Assembly: GCA_030600135.1 (NCBI GenBank)
Contig: JAUVMS010000114.1
Span: 1 to 8,624, forward strand
DNA: 8,624 nt
Reading direction: 5' to 3'
From: Hyphomicrobiales bacterium
GTDB taxonomy: Bacteria; Pseudomonadota; Alphaproteobacteria; Rhizobiales; JAUVMS01
Below the pieces are notes generated by a model that saw nothing but the letters and a program-made list of their open reading frames with translations, was not told the DNA's origin and searched no databases. Shown here piece after piece: positions 1-6,204 of the stretch. How positions within the stretch are numbered: position 1 is the stretch's first letter; every line of letters starts with the position of its first letter. Both the position numbers and the translations under genes were made by a program.

Positions 1-14
1 CATGGGAGCCTCCT
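1..14 (-). promoter_or_regulatory. Ribosome binding site and start codon of a leftward gene that leaves the window
   Basis: Read on the minus strand, an AGGAGG Shine-Dalgarno sequence (bases 9-14) is followed after five bases by ATG (bases 3-1). Both motif and spacing are close to ideal, so a gene probably starts here and continues to the left of the window. Nothing of its protein beyond the initiator methionine can be read, so its product is unknown. It has the same orientation as the transport operon but lies about 460 bases beyond that operon's last gene, so it is probably a separate transcription unit. Confidence 0.5.
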
Positions 15-54
15 ATGCCGCGTTTGCGCCGCGAGTATTTCCTGCGGCCAATTT

Positions 55-84
55 ATTGATCGATTTTCGGGGGCCCGCTGTCAA
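55..84 (-). promoter_or_regulatory. Possible sigma-70 type promoter for the leftward gene at the window edge
   Basis: On the minus strand a perfect TTGACA (bases 84-79) is followed after 18 bases by ATCAAT (bases 60-55), a weak match to the -10 consensus. The predicted transcription start would be near base 48, giving a leader of about 45 bases before the start codon at base 3. The -35 box is good and the -10 box poor, so this is a candidate only. Confidence 0.3.
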
Positions 85-374
85 TCGAAGCGCGAAGGGG
101 TGCAACCATGAAGCAGCGCCCGAAGGCCGGAAACCGTTAGGCCAGTGGTGGCACCAGGAGGCGATCGAACGACGGCAGGCACACCAGCGTGGGGCCGCAT
201 CCGGTCGGGCGATACATGATGCAAGACTCCAATGACCGCGCAGGCCGGTATTGCTCGTGGCGTTGCACTCGAATATGGGATCGAATCTCCATTTTCAAGG
301 GCGGCATAGGTTCGAGGCCCAATCAAAGATTCCATTGCGCCGAGAATCGAGAGTATGTTCCACTCACGTGGACT

Positions 375-402
375 CAATTGACCGACCAGGACGGGTCAAT
401 TG
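375..402. repeat. Perfect 9-base inverted repeat, possible operator or terminator stem
   Basis: CAATTGACC (375-383) and its exact reverse complement GGTCAATTG (394-402) are separated by 10 bases. The half-site centres are 19 bases apart, close to two helical turns, which suits a dimeric regulator. As RNA it would also form a hairpin 61-88 bases beyond the stop codon of the DUF1194 gene. No T-run follows on either strand, so an intrinsic terminator of the usual form is not supported. It could control the gene that starts at the left edge. Confidence 0.4.
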
Positions 403-462
403 CGACCTGTGGGAGCCTTAACGGAGCGACCGGCGAGCAGTGGTTGCGACGGGCCGGCGAAC

Positions 463-1173
463 TCACACTGTCGGTCCCATAATCTCGAGCACGAGCTTGC
501 GGCGTATGGCCTCGCGGTAGGCACTATAGTCCTCGGCCTTCAGAACGAAGCTGCCGGGACCGCCAATAATATGGTTGCGGAAATAGTGGTGCAGGTACCA
601 GTACTCGGTCAGGATCGTCAGCCCGTTGATGGTCAAGCCAATGCTGATGGCGCGATTTCTCGCCTGATCGGGCTTGGCGCCCGAATTGTTGTAGCCGTCG
701 GAGGAAATGTCTATGACGCGGCGGGTCGCATCGATGGGGCTCTTCAAGTGAAGCACGACGCCGGCATCGATCGCGCCGGTAAGCGAGGTTGCCCCCTCGG
801 CCGTGCGGCGGGGCGCGGTTGCGATGAGATTGGCCAAAACATCCGCGTCGGAGGTACTGGCGACCACCATCCAGGGGACCGCGACCTCTTGAGAGCGTGA
901 TCCCGACCATTGCACGAGCGTGATCGCGACCCGGCCGTTGGGGCCAGCCAAGATGGCGCTCTGTACATCCTGGCTGCGGAACGCCTCTGCGAGGCCATCC
1001 ATTTGCAGACGAAACTCTTCGCCGTCGACGCTGTAGGAACAGTCGACCGCGAGCACGATCGCAACATCCACCGCGAGGCGTGCCTGGCCGCGTCCGGGCC
1101 CAGGGAGAAGGGTCAGCAAAACCAGCGCGAACGCGGTTGTGAGCGTGATTATGGCGCGTCGCCGAGGAGCCAT
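463..1173 (-). CDS. Secreted VWA-fold protein of the DUF1194 family
   Basis: The protein has 236 residues. It begins with a basic stretch and a hydrophobic segment (residues about 7-24), followed by GQA near residues 29-31 as a likely signal-peptidase site, so it is probably exported to the periplasm. The rest matches my recollection of the DUF1194 family, which has a von Willebrand factor A fold. A complete MIDAS metal site can be read: DxSxS as D44, S46 and S48, then T129 in GATS, then D159 in SSDGYNN. The family-typical NGL and IIGGPGSFV segments (about 183-185 and 202-210) are present and the C-terminus looks complete. ATG was chosen at 1173; only a weak TAGG lies upstream, within the permease stop region, so translation may be coupled to the permease nine bases upstream. 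Family function is unknown. Last place in an importer operon suggests a periplasmic accessory or adhesive role, which is inference. Confidence 0.9.
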   Translation of the reverse strand: MAPRRRAIITLTTAFALVLLTLLPGPGRGQARLAVDVAIVLAVDCSYSVDGEEFRLQMDGLAEAFRSQDVQSAILAGPNGRVAITLVQWSGSRSQEVAVPWMVVASTSDADVLANLIATAPRRTAEGATSLTGAIDAGVVLHLKSPIDATRRVIDISSDGYNNSGAKPDQARNRAISIGLTINGLTILTEYWYLHHYFRNHIIGGPGSFVLKAEDYSAYREAIRRKLVLEIMGPTV

Positions 1174-1182
1174 TTGCGCGGC

Positions 1183-2094
1183 CTAACCGGGCGAAAGGCC
1201 GCGTATCCGCTCTGAGCGGCGGCGTAGGAGCTCGAGCACGGTAAGCAGCATTACGGACATGAGAACCAATATCGTCGCCACGGCGAGAATGGTCGGACTG
1301 ATCTGCTCGCGAATGCCGGACCACATTTGGCGCGGGATCGTGCGCTGCTCGTAGCCGGCAAGGAAGATCACCGCGACCACTTCGTCGAATGATGTGATAA
1401 AGGCGAAGAGTGCGCCAGAGATCACGCCGGGCAGGATCAGCGGCATGATGACCTTGAAAAATACGGTTCGCGGGTCGGCGCCGAGACTTGCGCCCGCGCG
1501 AATGAGGCTGCGATCAAAGCCTACCAGCGTCGCCGTCACCGTGATCACAACGAAGGGCGTCCCCAGTACGGCATGGGCCAGGATAATGCCCAGGTATGTT
1601 TGGCTCAGTCCCACTTTCGAGAAGAAAAAGAAACGCGCCGCCGACGTGATGATGATCGGCACGATCATGGGCGAGATCAATAGCCCCATGATCAAGTTGC
1701 GGTAGGGCAAATTCGACTGGCTCAGTCCGAGAGCCGCAATCGTGCCGAGCGTGGTGGCGACAAACGTCGCTGCCGTGGCAATGATGAAGCTGTTGCGCAG
1801 CGAATGCATCCACTGGGCATTGTTCCAGCTGTCCTTGAACCAATCCCAGCCGAAAGCCGCGTTGGGATCGACCATGCCGTTTTCCAAAATGTCGGCATAC
1901 CAACGTAGCGAATAAGCGTTCGGGTCGAACGAGAGCATGCCCTCGGTAAAGGAAAAATAGGGCTCGGCATTAAATGAGAGCGGAATGATGATCAGGATGG
2001 GTAGGATCAGGAATATCAACACAAAGCCGCAGAAAACCCGGAACGCGTAGTACCAGACTGTCTCGAGCGTACTGGCGTGTGCCGGTAGTGCCAT
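1183..2094 (-). CDS. ABC transporter permease, PotC-like (second membrane subunit)
   Basis: This is an inner-membrane subunit of a PotABCD-type importer, 303 residues long, somewhat longer than the roughly 260-280 usual for PotC. Six hydrophobic segments can be read near residues 17-40, 99-123, 133-155, 166-190, 220-242 and 267-290. The extra length lies in an aromatic- and acid-rich external loop (about 41-98) between the first two segments. The cytoplasmic EAA-type loop that docks on the ATPase is RAGASLGA (about 199-206) followed by MPLILPG, with Arg in place of the consensus Glu. ATG at 2094 is preceded by AGGAGA at a good distance. The gene starts 15 bases after the PotB-like stop and ends 9 bases before the DUF1194 start, so the three are surely co-transcribed. 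Substrate specificity cannot be read from this subunit. Confidence 0.93.
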   Translation of the reverse strand: MALPAHASTLETVWYYAFRVFCGFVLIFLILPILIIIPLSFNAEPYFSFTEGMLSFDPNAYSLRWYADILENGMVDPNAAFGWDWFKDSWNNAQWMHSLRNSFIIATAATFVATTLGTIAALGLSQSNLPYRNLIMGLLISPMIVPIIITSAARFFFFSKVGLSQTYLGIILAHAVLGTPFVVITVTATLVGFDRSLIRAGASLGADPRTVFFKVIMPLILPGVISGALFAFITSFDEVVAVIFLAGYEQRTIPRQMWSGIREQISPTILAVATILVLMSVMLLTVLELLRRRSERIRGLSPG

Positions 2095-2106
2095 GAGCTT
2101 CTCCTG
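2095..2106 (-). promoter_or_regulatory. Ribosome binding site of the PotC-like permease
   Basis: Within the 15-base gap between the two permease genes the minus strand reads CAGGAGAAGCTC directly before ATG. The AGGAGA core sits at a normal distance and fixes the start at 2094. Confidence 0.7.
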
Positions 2107-2109
2107 TCC

Positions 2110-3378
2110 CTATCCGAGCTTCATGTTGTCGACACCAACCAATCGGTTGTAGAGCCAATAAAGCCCGAGGACGCCGAACAGCAAGATTGTGCTGAGTGCG
2201 GCAGCCAGGCCCCAGTTCAACGACTTCTGCATGTGATAGGCGATGAGATTTGAGATCAGCTGGCCGGACTGACCGCCAACCAGCGCCGGCGTGATGTAGT
2301 AGCCGATCGCCAGTATGAAAACCAGAATCGAGCCGGCTCCGACACCCGGTAGCGTTTGTGGCACATAGACCCGCCAAAACGCTGTCCACTGCGTCGCGCC
2401 CAATGACCTTGCAGCCCGGACGTAACTCGGTTGTATGGTTTTCATGACGCTGTAGAGCGGGAGGATCATAAAGGGCAACAGGATATGCGTCATGGCGATG
2501 ACGGTGCCCGTCGCGTTGAACATCATTTGAAGGCGCTGTTGGTCACTAATGATACCAACCCAAACGAGGAAGTCGTTGATCACCCCCTGGGTCTGAAGCA
2601 GCGCAATCCAAGACGTTGTGCGCACCAGAAGCGAAGTCCAGAACGGCAGAAGGACCAAGATCATCAATAAATTGGAAATCCTGAGTGGCAGGTGGGCGAG
2701 CAAATAGGCGACAGGAAATCCCAAGATGATGCACGACGCCATGACCAAACTACTGAGCAATAGCGTGCGCCAAAAGAGCGGCACATAGATCTGGCGAACT
2801 TCGGGCTGGCGCTCAATCTTGCCTGTGTAATCGTACTTGCGGTCGAGCGCATTCAAGTAGAACCCGGCCGTGTAGGGGGCAGTGTTCTGCTTTATGTAAC
2901 CCCATAGTTGGGGATCGCCCCACTTCTTGTTAATCTCAAGAACGGCCTCCTTGTAGGGCCCTTCTTTGACCTTGCGGATTTTTCGCGCCGTCCTCGTGAA
3001 CAGGCTCCGGGTGCCTGGGACATCGTAGTTGAAACGGGTCGCGGCCTTACCGATGGTCCGATTGGCGCGCGCCTCTTTCATGTCGGCGACAAAGGCCTCC
3101 CAAACGGGTTCCGAAGGAAGGTCCTTTCCGTCCCAGGATTGTAGCGCCTCCGCGGTGCGGTGAAACGCAGCGCCAAACACGGGGCTGTGAACACTACGGG
3201 TCAATGTCAGGACAATCGGATAAATAAAGCTGACCAGCACAAAAATCCCGAGCGGCGCAACCAGCATCAATGCACGCAGTTTGCTCTGCCGGGTGGCGCG
3301 GGCCAGTTGCTTCTTGAGCGGCACTCCATCGATCGTTTGAAGCCCGCCGCCGGTCACCGGTACAGTTGTGTCCGCCAT
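2110..3378 (-). CDS. ABC transporter permease, PotB-like, with a large extracytoplasmic insertion
   Basis: This is the first membrane subunit of the importer. At 422 residues it is much longer than E. coli PotB (about 275). A cytoplasmic N-terminus of about 35 residues precedes a first membrane segment (36-60). A charged, soluble stretch of about 140 residues (61-200) follows before the remaining five segments (about 203-230, 236-258, 291-313, 346-368 and 390-412). By the usual topology that stretch faces the periplasm. The EAA-type loop reads RAARSLGA (321-328), followed by VPQTLPG, with Arg at the consensus Glu position. ATG at 3378 gives the only well-placed start I found; the purine-rich AAGGAAAGG upstream is about 14 bases away, which is long, so initiation may be weak. 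The gene follows the binding-protein gene after 138 bases and precedes the PotC-like gene by 15. The loop may contact the binding protein or the exported DUF1194 protein; that is speculation. Confidence 0.93.
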   Translation of the reverse strand: MADTTVPVTGGGLQTIDGVPLKKQLARATRQSKLRALMLVAPLGIFVLVSFIYPIVLTLTRSVHSPVFGAAFHRTAEALQSWDGKDLPSEPVWEAFVADMKEARANRTIGKAATRFNYDVPGTRSLFTRTARKIRKVKEGPYKEAVLEINKKWGDPQLWGYIKQNTAPYTAGFYLNALDRKYDYTGKIERQPEVRQIYVPLFWRTLLLSSLVMASCIILGFPVAYLLAHLPLRISNLLMILVLLPFWTSLLVRTTSWIALLQTQGVINDFLVWVGIISDQQRLQMMFNATGTVIAMTHILLPFMILPLYSVMKTIQPSYVRAARSLGATQWTAFWRVYVPQTLPGVGAGSILVFILAIGYYITPALVGGQSGQLISNLIAYHMQKSLNWGLAAALSTILLFGVLGLYWLYNRLVGVDNMKLG

Positions 3379-3468
3379 TCGTGAACCGTCAGCCTTTCCT
3401 TCATGTGACGCCCGAACCGAACAGGGCTCCTAGTGTCCTGGCTCTAAATCTCCGTCTGTCGGTTGGGC

Positions 3469-3501
3469 CGATCGGTCGGGCGAAGAACGCCCGGCCGATC
3501 G
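3469..3501 (-). repeat. Strong intercistronic hairpin between binding-protein and permease genes
   Basis: Arms at 3469-3482 and 3488-3501 pair around a five-base loop (3483-3487). The stem is 14 pairs and GC-rich. At the one imperfect position the plus strand gives a G-U pair and the minus-strand transcript a C-A mismatch. The hairpin starts about 15 bases after the binding-protein stop codon. No T-run follows in the direction of transcription, so full termination is not expected. In many importer operons such a hairpin protects the upstream message or weakens read-through, giving more binding protein than permease. That role is inferred from position. Confidence 0.65.
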
Positions 3502-3516
3502 TTCGTCCAAACTTGT

Positions 3517-4602
3517 TTACTTGGAAAGCCAAGCGTTAAACCGCTCATTGAGCTGGTCCTGATTGTCAGCCCAGAACTCAAAGTCGTTCTGCACCACCCG
3601 CTTGAAGTTTTCAGGCGCTGTGGGCATGTGCGGCTTCATGTCGATGCCGGCCTCGGCATGCTTGCCAATTAGGGGGTTCGACGATTGACGCACCGGGCCG
3701 TAGGAGATCCAGCTGGCTTGATCGGCGAGACGCTGAGTATCGGTTGAGAAAGCGATAAACTTCAGCGCATTGTCCATGTTCTTTGCACCCTTTGGAATGG
3801 CGAAAAGGTCAATATCGAAAATCTGGCCGTCCCAGACGATTTCGAAGGGTTTTTTCTCCTGGGCAATGGCGTTGAAGAGGCGACCGTTGTAGGCCGTCGT
3901 CATTGCAACTTCGCCATCGGCGAGAAGTTGCGGCGGTTGGGCGCCAGCTTCCCACCAGACAATCTTGCCTTTGATGGAGTCGAGTTTCTTGAAGGCGCGG
4001 TCGACGCCATCAGGCGTCCCAAGAACCTCGTAGACCTCGTCGGTTGGCACGCCATCGGCCAAAAGCGCGAACTCTAGGTTGGCCTTAGCGTTCTTTCGCA
4101 TGCCACGCTTGCCGGGGAACTTCGCCAAATCAAAGAAATCCTCAAGCGTTGAGGGTTTGTCGCCGGAAAACTTGCTCCTGTCGTAGGCGTAAACCGTTGA
4201 CCAAACGATGCTGCCAACAGCGCATTCGGTGAGCGTGCCGTTGATGAAATCCTTTTCGGCTGGAGTACCGTCGGGGGCCGCCGGCAGAATGGACTTGTCA
4301 ATCGGCTCCAAGAGCCCCTCGTCGCAACCGCGCACAGCGTCCGACAGCTCCACGTCGACAACGTCCCACGTCACGTTGCCGGCTTCGACCTGGGCTTTCA
4401 CCTCAGCGAGGCCGCCGTTGTAGTCGATTGAATTGATCTTTACGCCGGTCATTTTCGTGAATGGTTCGTGATAGGCCTTGACCTGGCTCTTGGTGTAGGC
4501 GCCGCCCCAAGAGATGACGTTGACTTCGCCTTCCGCCTGGGCAAACGAGGTCGCCCCAAGTAAGGCGGCAGCTGCCACCATGCCGGTTAGTCGTAAATGC
4601 AT
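3517..4602 (-). CDS. Periplasmic substrate-binding protein of a PotD-type ABC importer
   Basis: This 361-residue protein captures the substrate in the periplasm and delivers it to the permeases. A signal peptide is clear: a short basic start, a hydrophobic core (about 6-19) and AQA at 21-23 as the likely cleavage site, giving a mature start EGEV. The mature part has family 1/8 solute-binding features: VNVISWGGAYT (28-37) as the first strand of lobe one, WDVVDVE (79-85), and a typical C-terminal ending with FNAWL. Two cysteines, C93 in GCDEG and C127 in TECAVG, may form a disulfide. AAGGAGG precedes ATG by seven bases, a near-ideal ribosome binding site consistent with high expression. The gene lies 111 bases after the ATPase stop. 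The resemblance is to spermidine/putrescine binders, but that family also binds other small amines and zwitterions, so the ligand is uncertain. Confidence 0.93.
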   Translation of the reverse strand: MHLRLTGMVAAAALLGATSFAQAEGEVNVISWGGAYTKSQVKAYHEPFTKMTGVKINSIDYNGGLAEVKAQVEAGNVTWDVVDVELSDAVRGCDEGLLEPIDKSILPAAPDGTPAEKDFINGTLTECAVGSIVWSTVYAYDRSKFSGDKPSTLEDFFDLAKFPGKRGMRKNAKANLEFALLADGVPTDEVYEVLGTPDGVDRAFKKLDSIKGKIVWWEAGAQPPQLLADGEVAMTTAYNGRLFNAIAQEKKPFEIVWDGQIFDIDLFAIPKGAKNMDNALKFIAFSTDTQRLADQASWISYGPVRQSSNPLIGKHAEAGIDMKPHMPTAPENFKRVVQNDFEFWADNQDQLNERFNAWLSK

Positions 4603-4616
4603 GTACCTTCCTCCTT
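4603..4616 (-). promoter_or_regulatory. Strong ribosome binding site of the binding-protein gene
   Basis: The minus strand reads AAGGAGGAAGGTAC directly before ATG. The AAGGAGG core is almost perfectly complementary to the 16S rRNA tail and sits seven bases from the start. It is one of the best sites in the operon, along with that of the right-hand dehydrogenase gene, as expected for a subunit needed in excess. Confidence 0.75.
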
Positions 4617-4713
4617 ACAGACACTTCTACTCAAACGATCTTGGTCATCGGCGACCTCGGCCACCAAATAGTCCTGCAGGGGCCTCGCTAGACTGCAACG
4701 GCACTCTGCCGCT

Positions 4714-5826
4714 TCATGGACGATCCAAGGCTCGGCAATCTTGCGTGGCCCAGCCGATCGTTGCATTCTCGCCCTCCTGCAGTATTTGGTGACCCAGTTT
4801 GTTTGGCACCTTCACGATAAAGTCTTCGTGACCGGCGACCGTTAGCCGGGTGCGGATATGATCTCCCAAATAGATGAGTTCCTCGACGCGTCCCGGAATG
4901 ATGTTCGGCAGCGAGGCCGGATCTGGATTTATCTCGACTCGCTCAGGCCTCAGCGAAAGCATCGTATTTTCGCCAGCGCCCGCGACATTGATCGGAATTG
5001 CCTCCACCAAGTCACCAGAATCGAGCTCAACTTTGCAAATGCCGTTCTCGAGCCCGCGCACGGTACCGTTTATCCGATTGTTCTCGCCGATGAACTGGGC
5101 AACGAAGCTATTGAGCGGCTCCTCGTAAAGCTCGCCGGGGGTCGAGAGCTGCTGGATCACGCCGTCATTAAAGACTGCGATCCGATTGGACATAGTCAGC
5201 GCTTCGGACTGATCGTGCGTGACATAAACAACCGTGACGCCAAGATTTTCGTGAATATGCTTGATTTCGTACTGCATCTGCTCACGCAGCTGCTTGTCGA
5301 GAGCACCGAGCGGCTCGTCCATCAGCACGAGCTCAGGTTCGAAAACCAGCGCACGAGCGACGGCGACACGCTGCTGCTGGCCACCTGAAAGCTGGGCGGG
5401 GCGGCGGCGGCCGAATGCGGGCAACTCCACCATCTCCAGTGCACGTCGCACCTTGGCCGCAATCTCGCCCTTTGGAATCTTGCGAACCTCGAGGGGAAAG
5501 GCGAGATTTTCCTCCACCGACATATGCGGGAAGAGAGCGTAGTTTTGAAAAACCATGCCAATACCGCGCTTGTGCGGTGGCACACGGTTGATCGGCCGGT
5601 CGGCAAGAAAAATTTCGCCGTTGGTTGCCGGTTCAAAGCCGGCAAGCATCATCAAGCATGTCGTCTTGCCCGAGCCCGAAGGCCCCAGCATTGTCAAGAA
5701 CTCACCTTTGGCGATGTCAAGATTGAGATCTTTGACGACTAGAATTTCACCGTCGTAGCTTTTCTGTACGCTCTCAAATCGAACATGGATGTCCGAGCGC
5801 GTCGAGCCGTTTGCCTGCTCTGCCAA
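4714..5826 (-). CDS. ABC transporter ATP-binding protein, PotA-like
   Basis: This cytoplasmic ATPase powers the importer. From a TTG start at 5826 it has 370 residues, normal for PotA-type proteins. All nucleotide-binding motifs are present: Walker A GPSGSGKTT (48-56), Q-loop Gln94, signature LSGGQ (146-150), Walker B LVLMDE (166-171), D-loop GALD (174-177) and switch His204. A C-terminal TOBE-type domain (about 252-365) is the usual regulatory segment of this subfamily. The start is uncertain. GTG at 5883 would add 19 residues rich in Arg that look unlike the family, and it lacks a ribosome binding site, whereas AGGGAGGG lies 11 bases before the TTG. An in-frame stop lies just upstream of the GTG. 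This is the first gene of the leftward operon and is divergent from the dehydrogenase gene. Family and completeness are sure; substrate is not. Confidence 0.93.
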   Translation of the reverse strand: MAEQANGSTRSDIHVRFESVQKSYDGEILVVKDLNLDIAKGEFLTMLGPSGSGKTTCLMMLAGFEPATNGEIFLADRPINRVPPHKRGIGMVFQNYALFPHMSVEENLAFPLEVRKIPKGEIAAKVRRALEMVELPAFGRRRPAQLSGGQQQRVAVARALVFEPELVLMDEPLGALDKQLREQMQYEIKHIHENLGVTVVYVTHDQSEALTMSNRIAVFNDGVIQQLSTPGELYEEPLNSFVAQFIGENNRINGTVRGLENGICKVELDSGDLVEAIPINVAGAGENTMLSLRPERVEINPDPASLPNIIPGRVEELIYLGDHIRTRLTVAGHEDFIVKVPNKLGHQILQEGENATIGWATQDCRALDRP

Positions 5827-5837
5827 AGCTTGCCGTA

Positions 5838-5845
5838 CCCTCCCT
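5838..5845 (-). promoter_or_regulatory. Ribosome binding site supporting the TTG start of the ATPase
   Basis: The minus strand reads AGGGAGGG ending 11 bases before TTG (5826-5824). The spacing is slightly long, but no comparable site precedes the upstream GTG at 5883, so this decides the start I prefer. Confidence 0.45.
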
Positions 5846-5958
5846 CGAACCGATCTTGCCCACGATCGCAGCAGTAAGCACACTTAGCGATTATGTCGCC
5901 AAGACCGATATCCGTTTCCATCCCCAAGTGTTCAGACTATTTCTTGCCTGATCGTTCT

Positions 5959-5988
5959 ATTATGCCTCAAACCATCTCAACTACTCAA
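5959..5988 (-). promoter_or_regulatory. Candidate promoter of the transport operon
   Basis: On the minus strand TTGAGT (5988-5983) and CATAAT (5964-5959) are separated by 18 bases. The -10 box matches the sigma-70 consensus at five of six positions and the -35 at four. Transcription would start near 5952, giving a leader of about 125 bases to the TTG start or about 70 to the GTG. A perfect TTGACA lies just upstream (6000-5995), but no good -10 box stands at the right distance from it. Confidence 0.45.
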
Positions 5989-6113
5989 TCACTCTGTCAA
6001 CCTATGGCGAATGACTGCTGCGATTTGGTTTCAGCTCAAAATTCGTAGCACGCTCTTGCGGGGCGGCGAAAGCCCCCTTGATACAGAACTTTAATTTGTT
6101 GGCCGAATTCAAA

Positions 6114-6142
6114 CGCGAGCATTGCTAGCGAGGTCGCTCGCG
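6114..6142. repeat. Inverted repeat with 7-base arms in the divergent control region
   Basis: CGCGAGC (6114-6120) and GCTCGCG (6136-6142) are exact reverse complements separated by 15 bases. An alternative inner pairing, GCGAG (6128-6132) with CTCGC (6137-6141), uses part of the same sequence. It may be a regulator site or a leader hairpin of the rightward gene, or chance in GC-rich DNA. Confidence 0.35.
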
Positions 6143-6204
6143 ATAGACCGGTTGTCGCAATCTGACGGGCCCGGAGGGGGCTCATCCAACATTCTCCCAA
6201 AGCG

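Larger units (their letters stand above)
15..462. other. Intergenic stretch of about 450 bases with no convincing gene
   Basis: This stretch separates the end of the DUF1194 gene from the start of the next leftward gene. Short open frames exist on both strands, the longest being 98 codons on the minus strand at 377-81. None has a recognisable domain, a convincing ribosome binding site or a membrane or signal segment, and they overlap one another in different frames, as expected by chance in GC-rich DNA. The region does hold a perfect 9-base inverted repeat (375-402) and a candidate promoter near 55-84. A decayed gene cannot be excluded, but I recognise no remnant. Confidence 0.5.

Noticed and set aside
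280..330. tRNA-like T-arm sequences (GATCGAATC and GGTTCGAGG)
   Set aside because: No matching acceptor, D or anticodon arms could be folded around them, so they are chance matches.
81..377. A 98-codon minus-strand frame in the left intergenic stretch
   Set aside because: I found no family resemblance, no clear ribosome binding site, and competing frames of similar quality overlap it. It could be a decayed fragment but I cannot support it.
400..900. A 166-codon plus-strand frame opposite the DUF1194 gene
   Set aside because: It is antisense to a gene with intact MIDAS motifs, and its composition fits a shadow frame.
524..1324. A 266-codon minus-strand frame across the DUF1194 gene and permease end
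   Set aside because: It is very rich in Arg, Gly and Pro, has no recognisable domain, and overlaps two well-supported genes in another frame.
4699..4711. Small hairpin CGGCA/TGCCG just after the ATPase stop codon
   Set aside because: The stem is only five pairs with no T-run. It is too weak to call a terminator within an operon that continues downstream.
6060..6076. GGGGC/GCCCC hairpin in the control region, considered as a terminator or riboswitch stem
   Set aside because: The stem is five pairs, no T-run follows, and no further conserved riboswitch core was visible.
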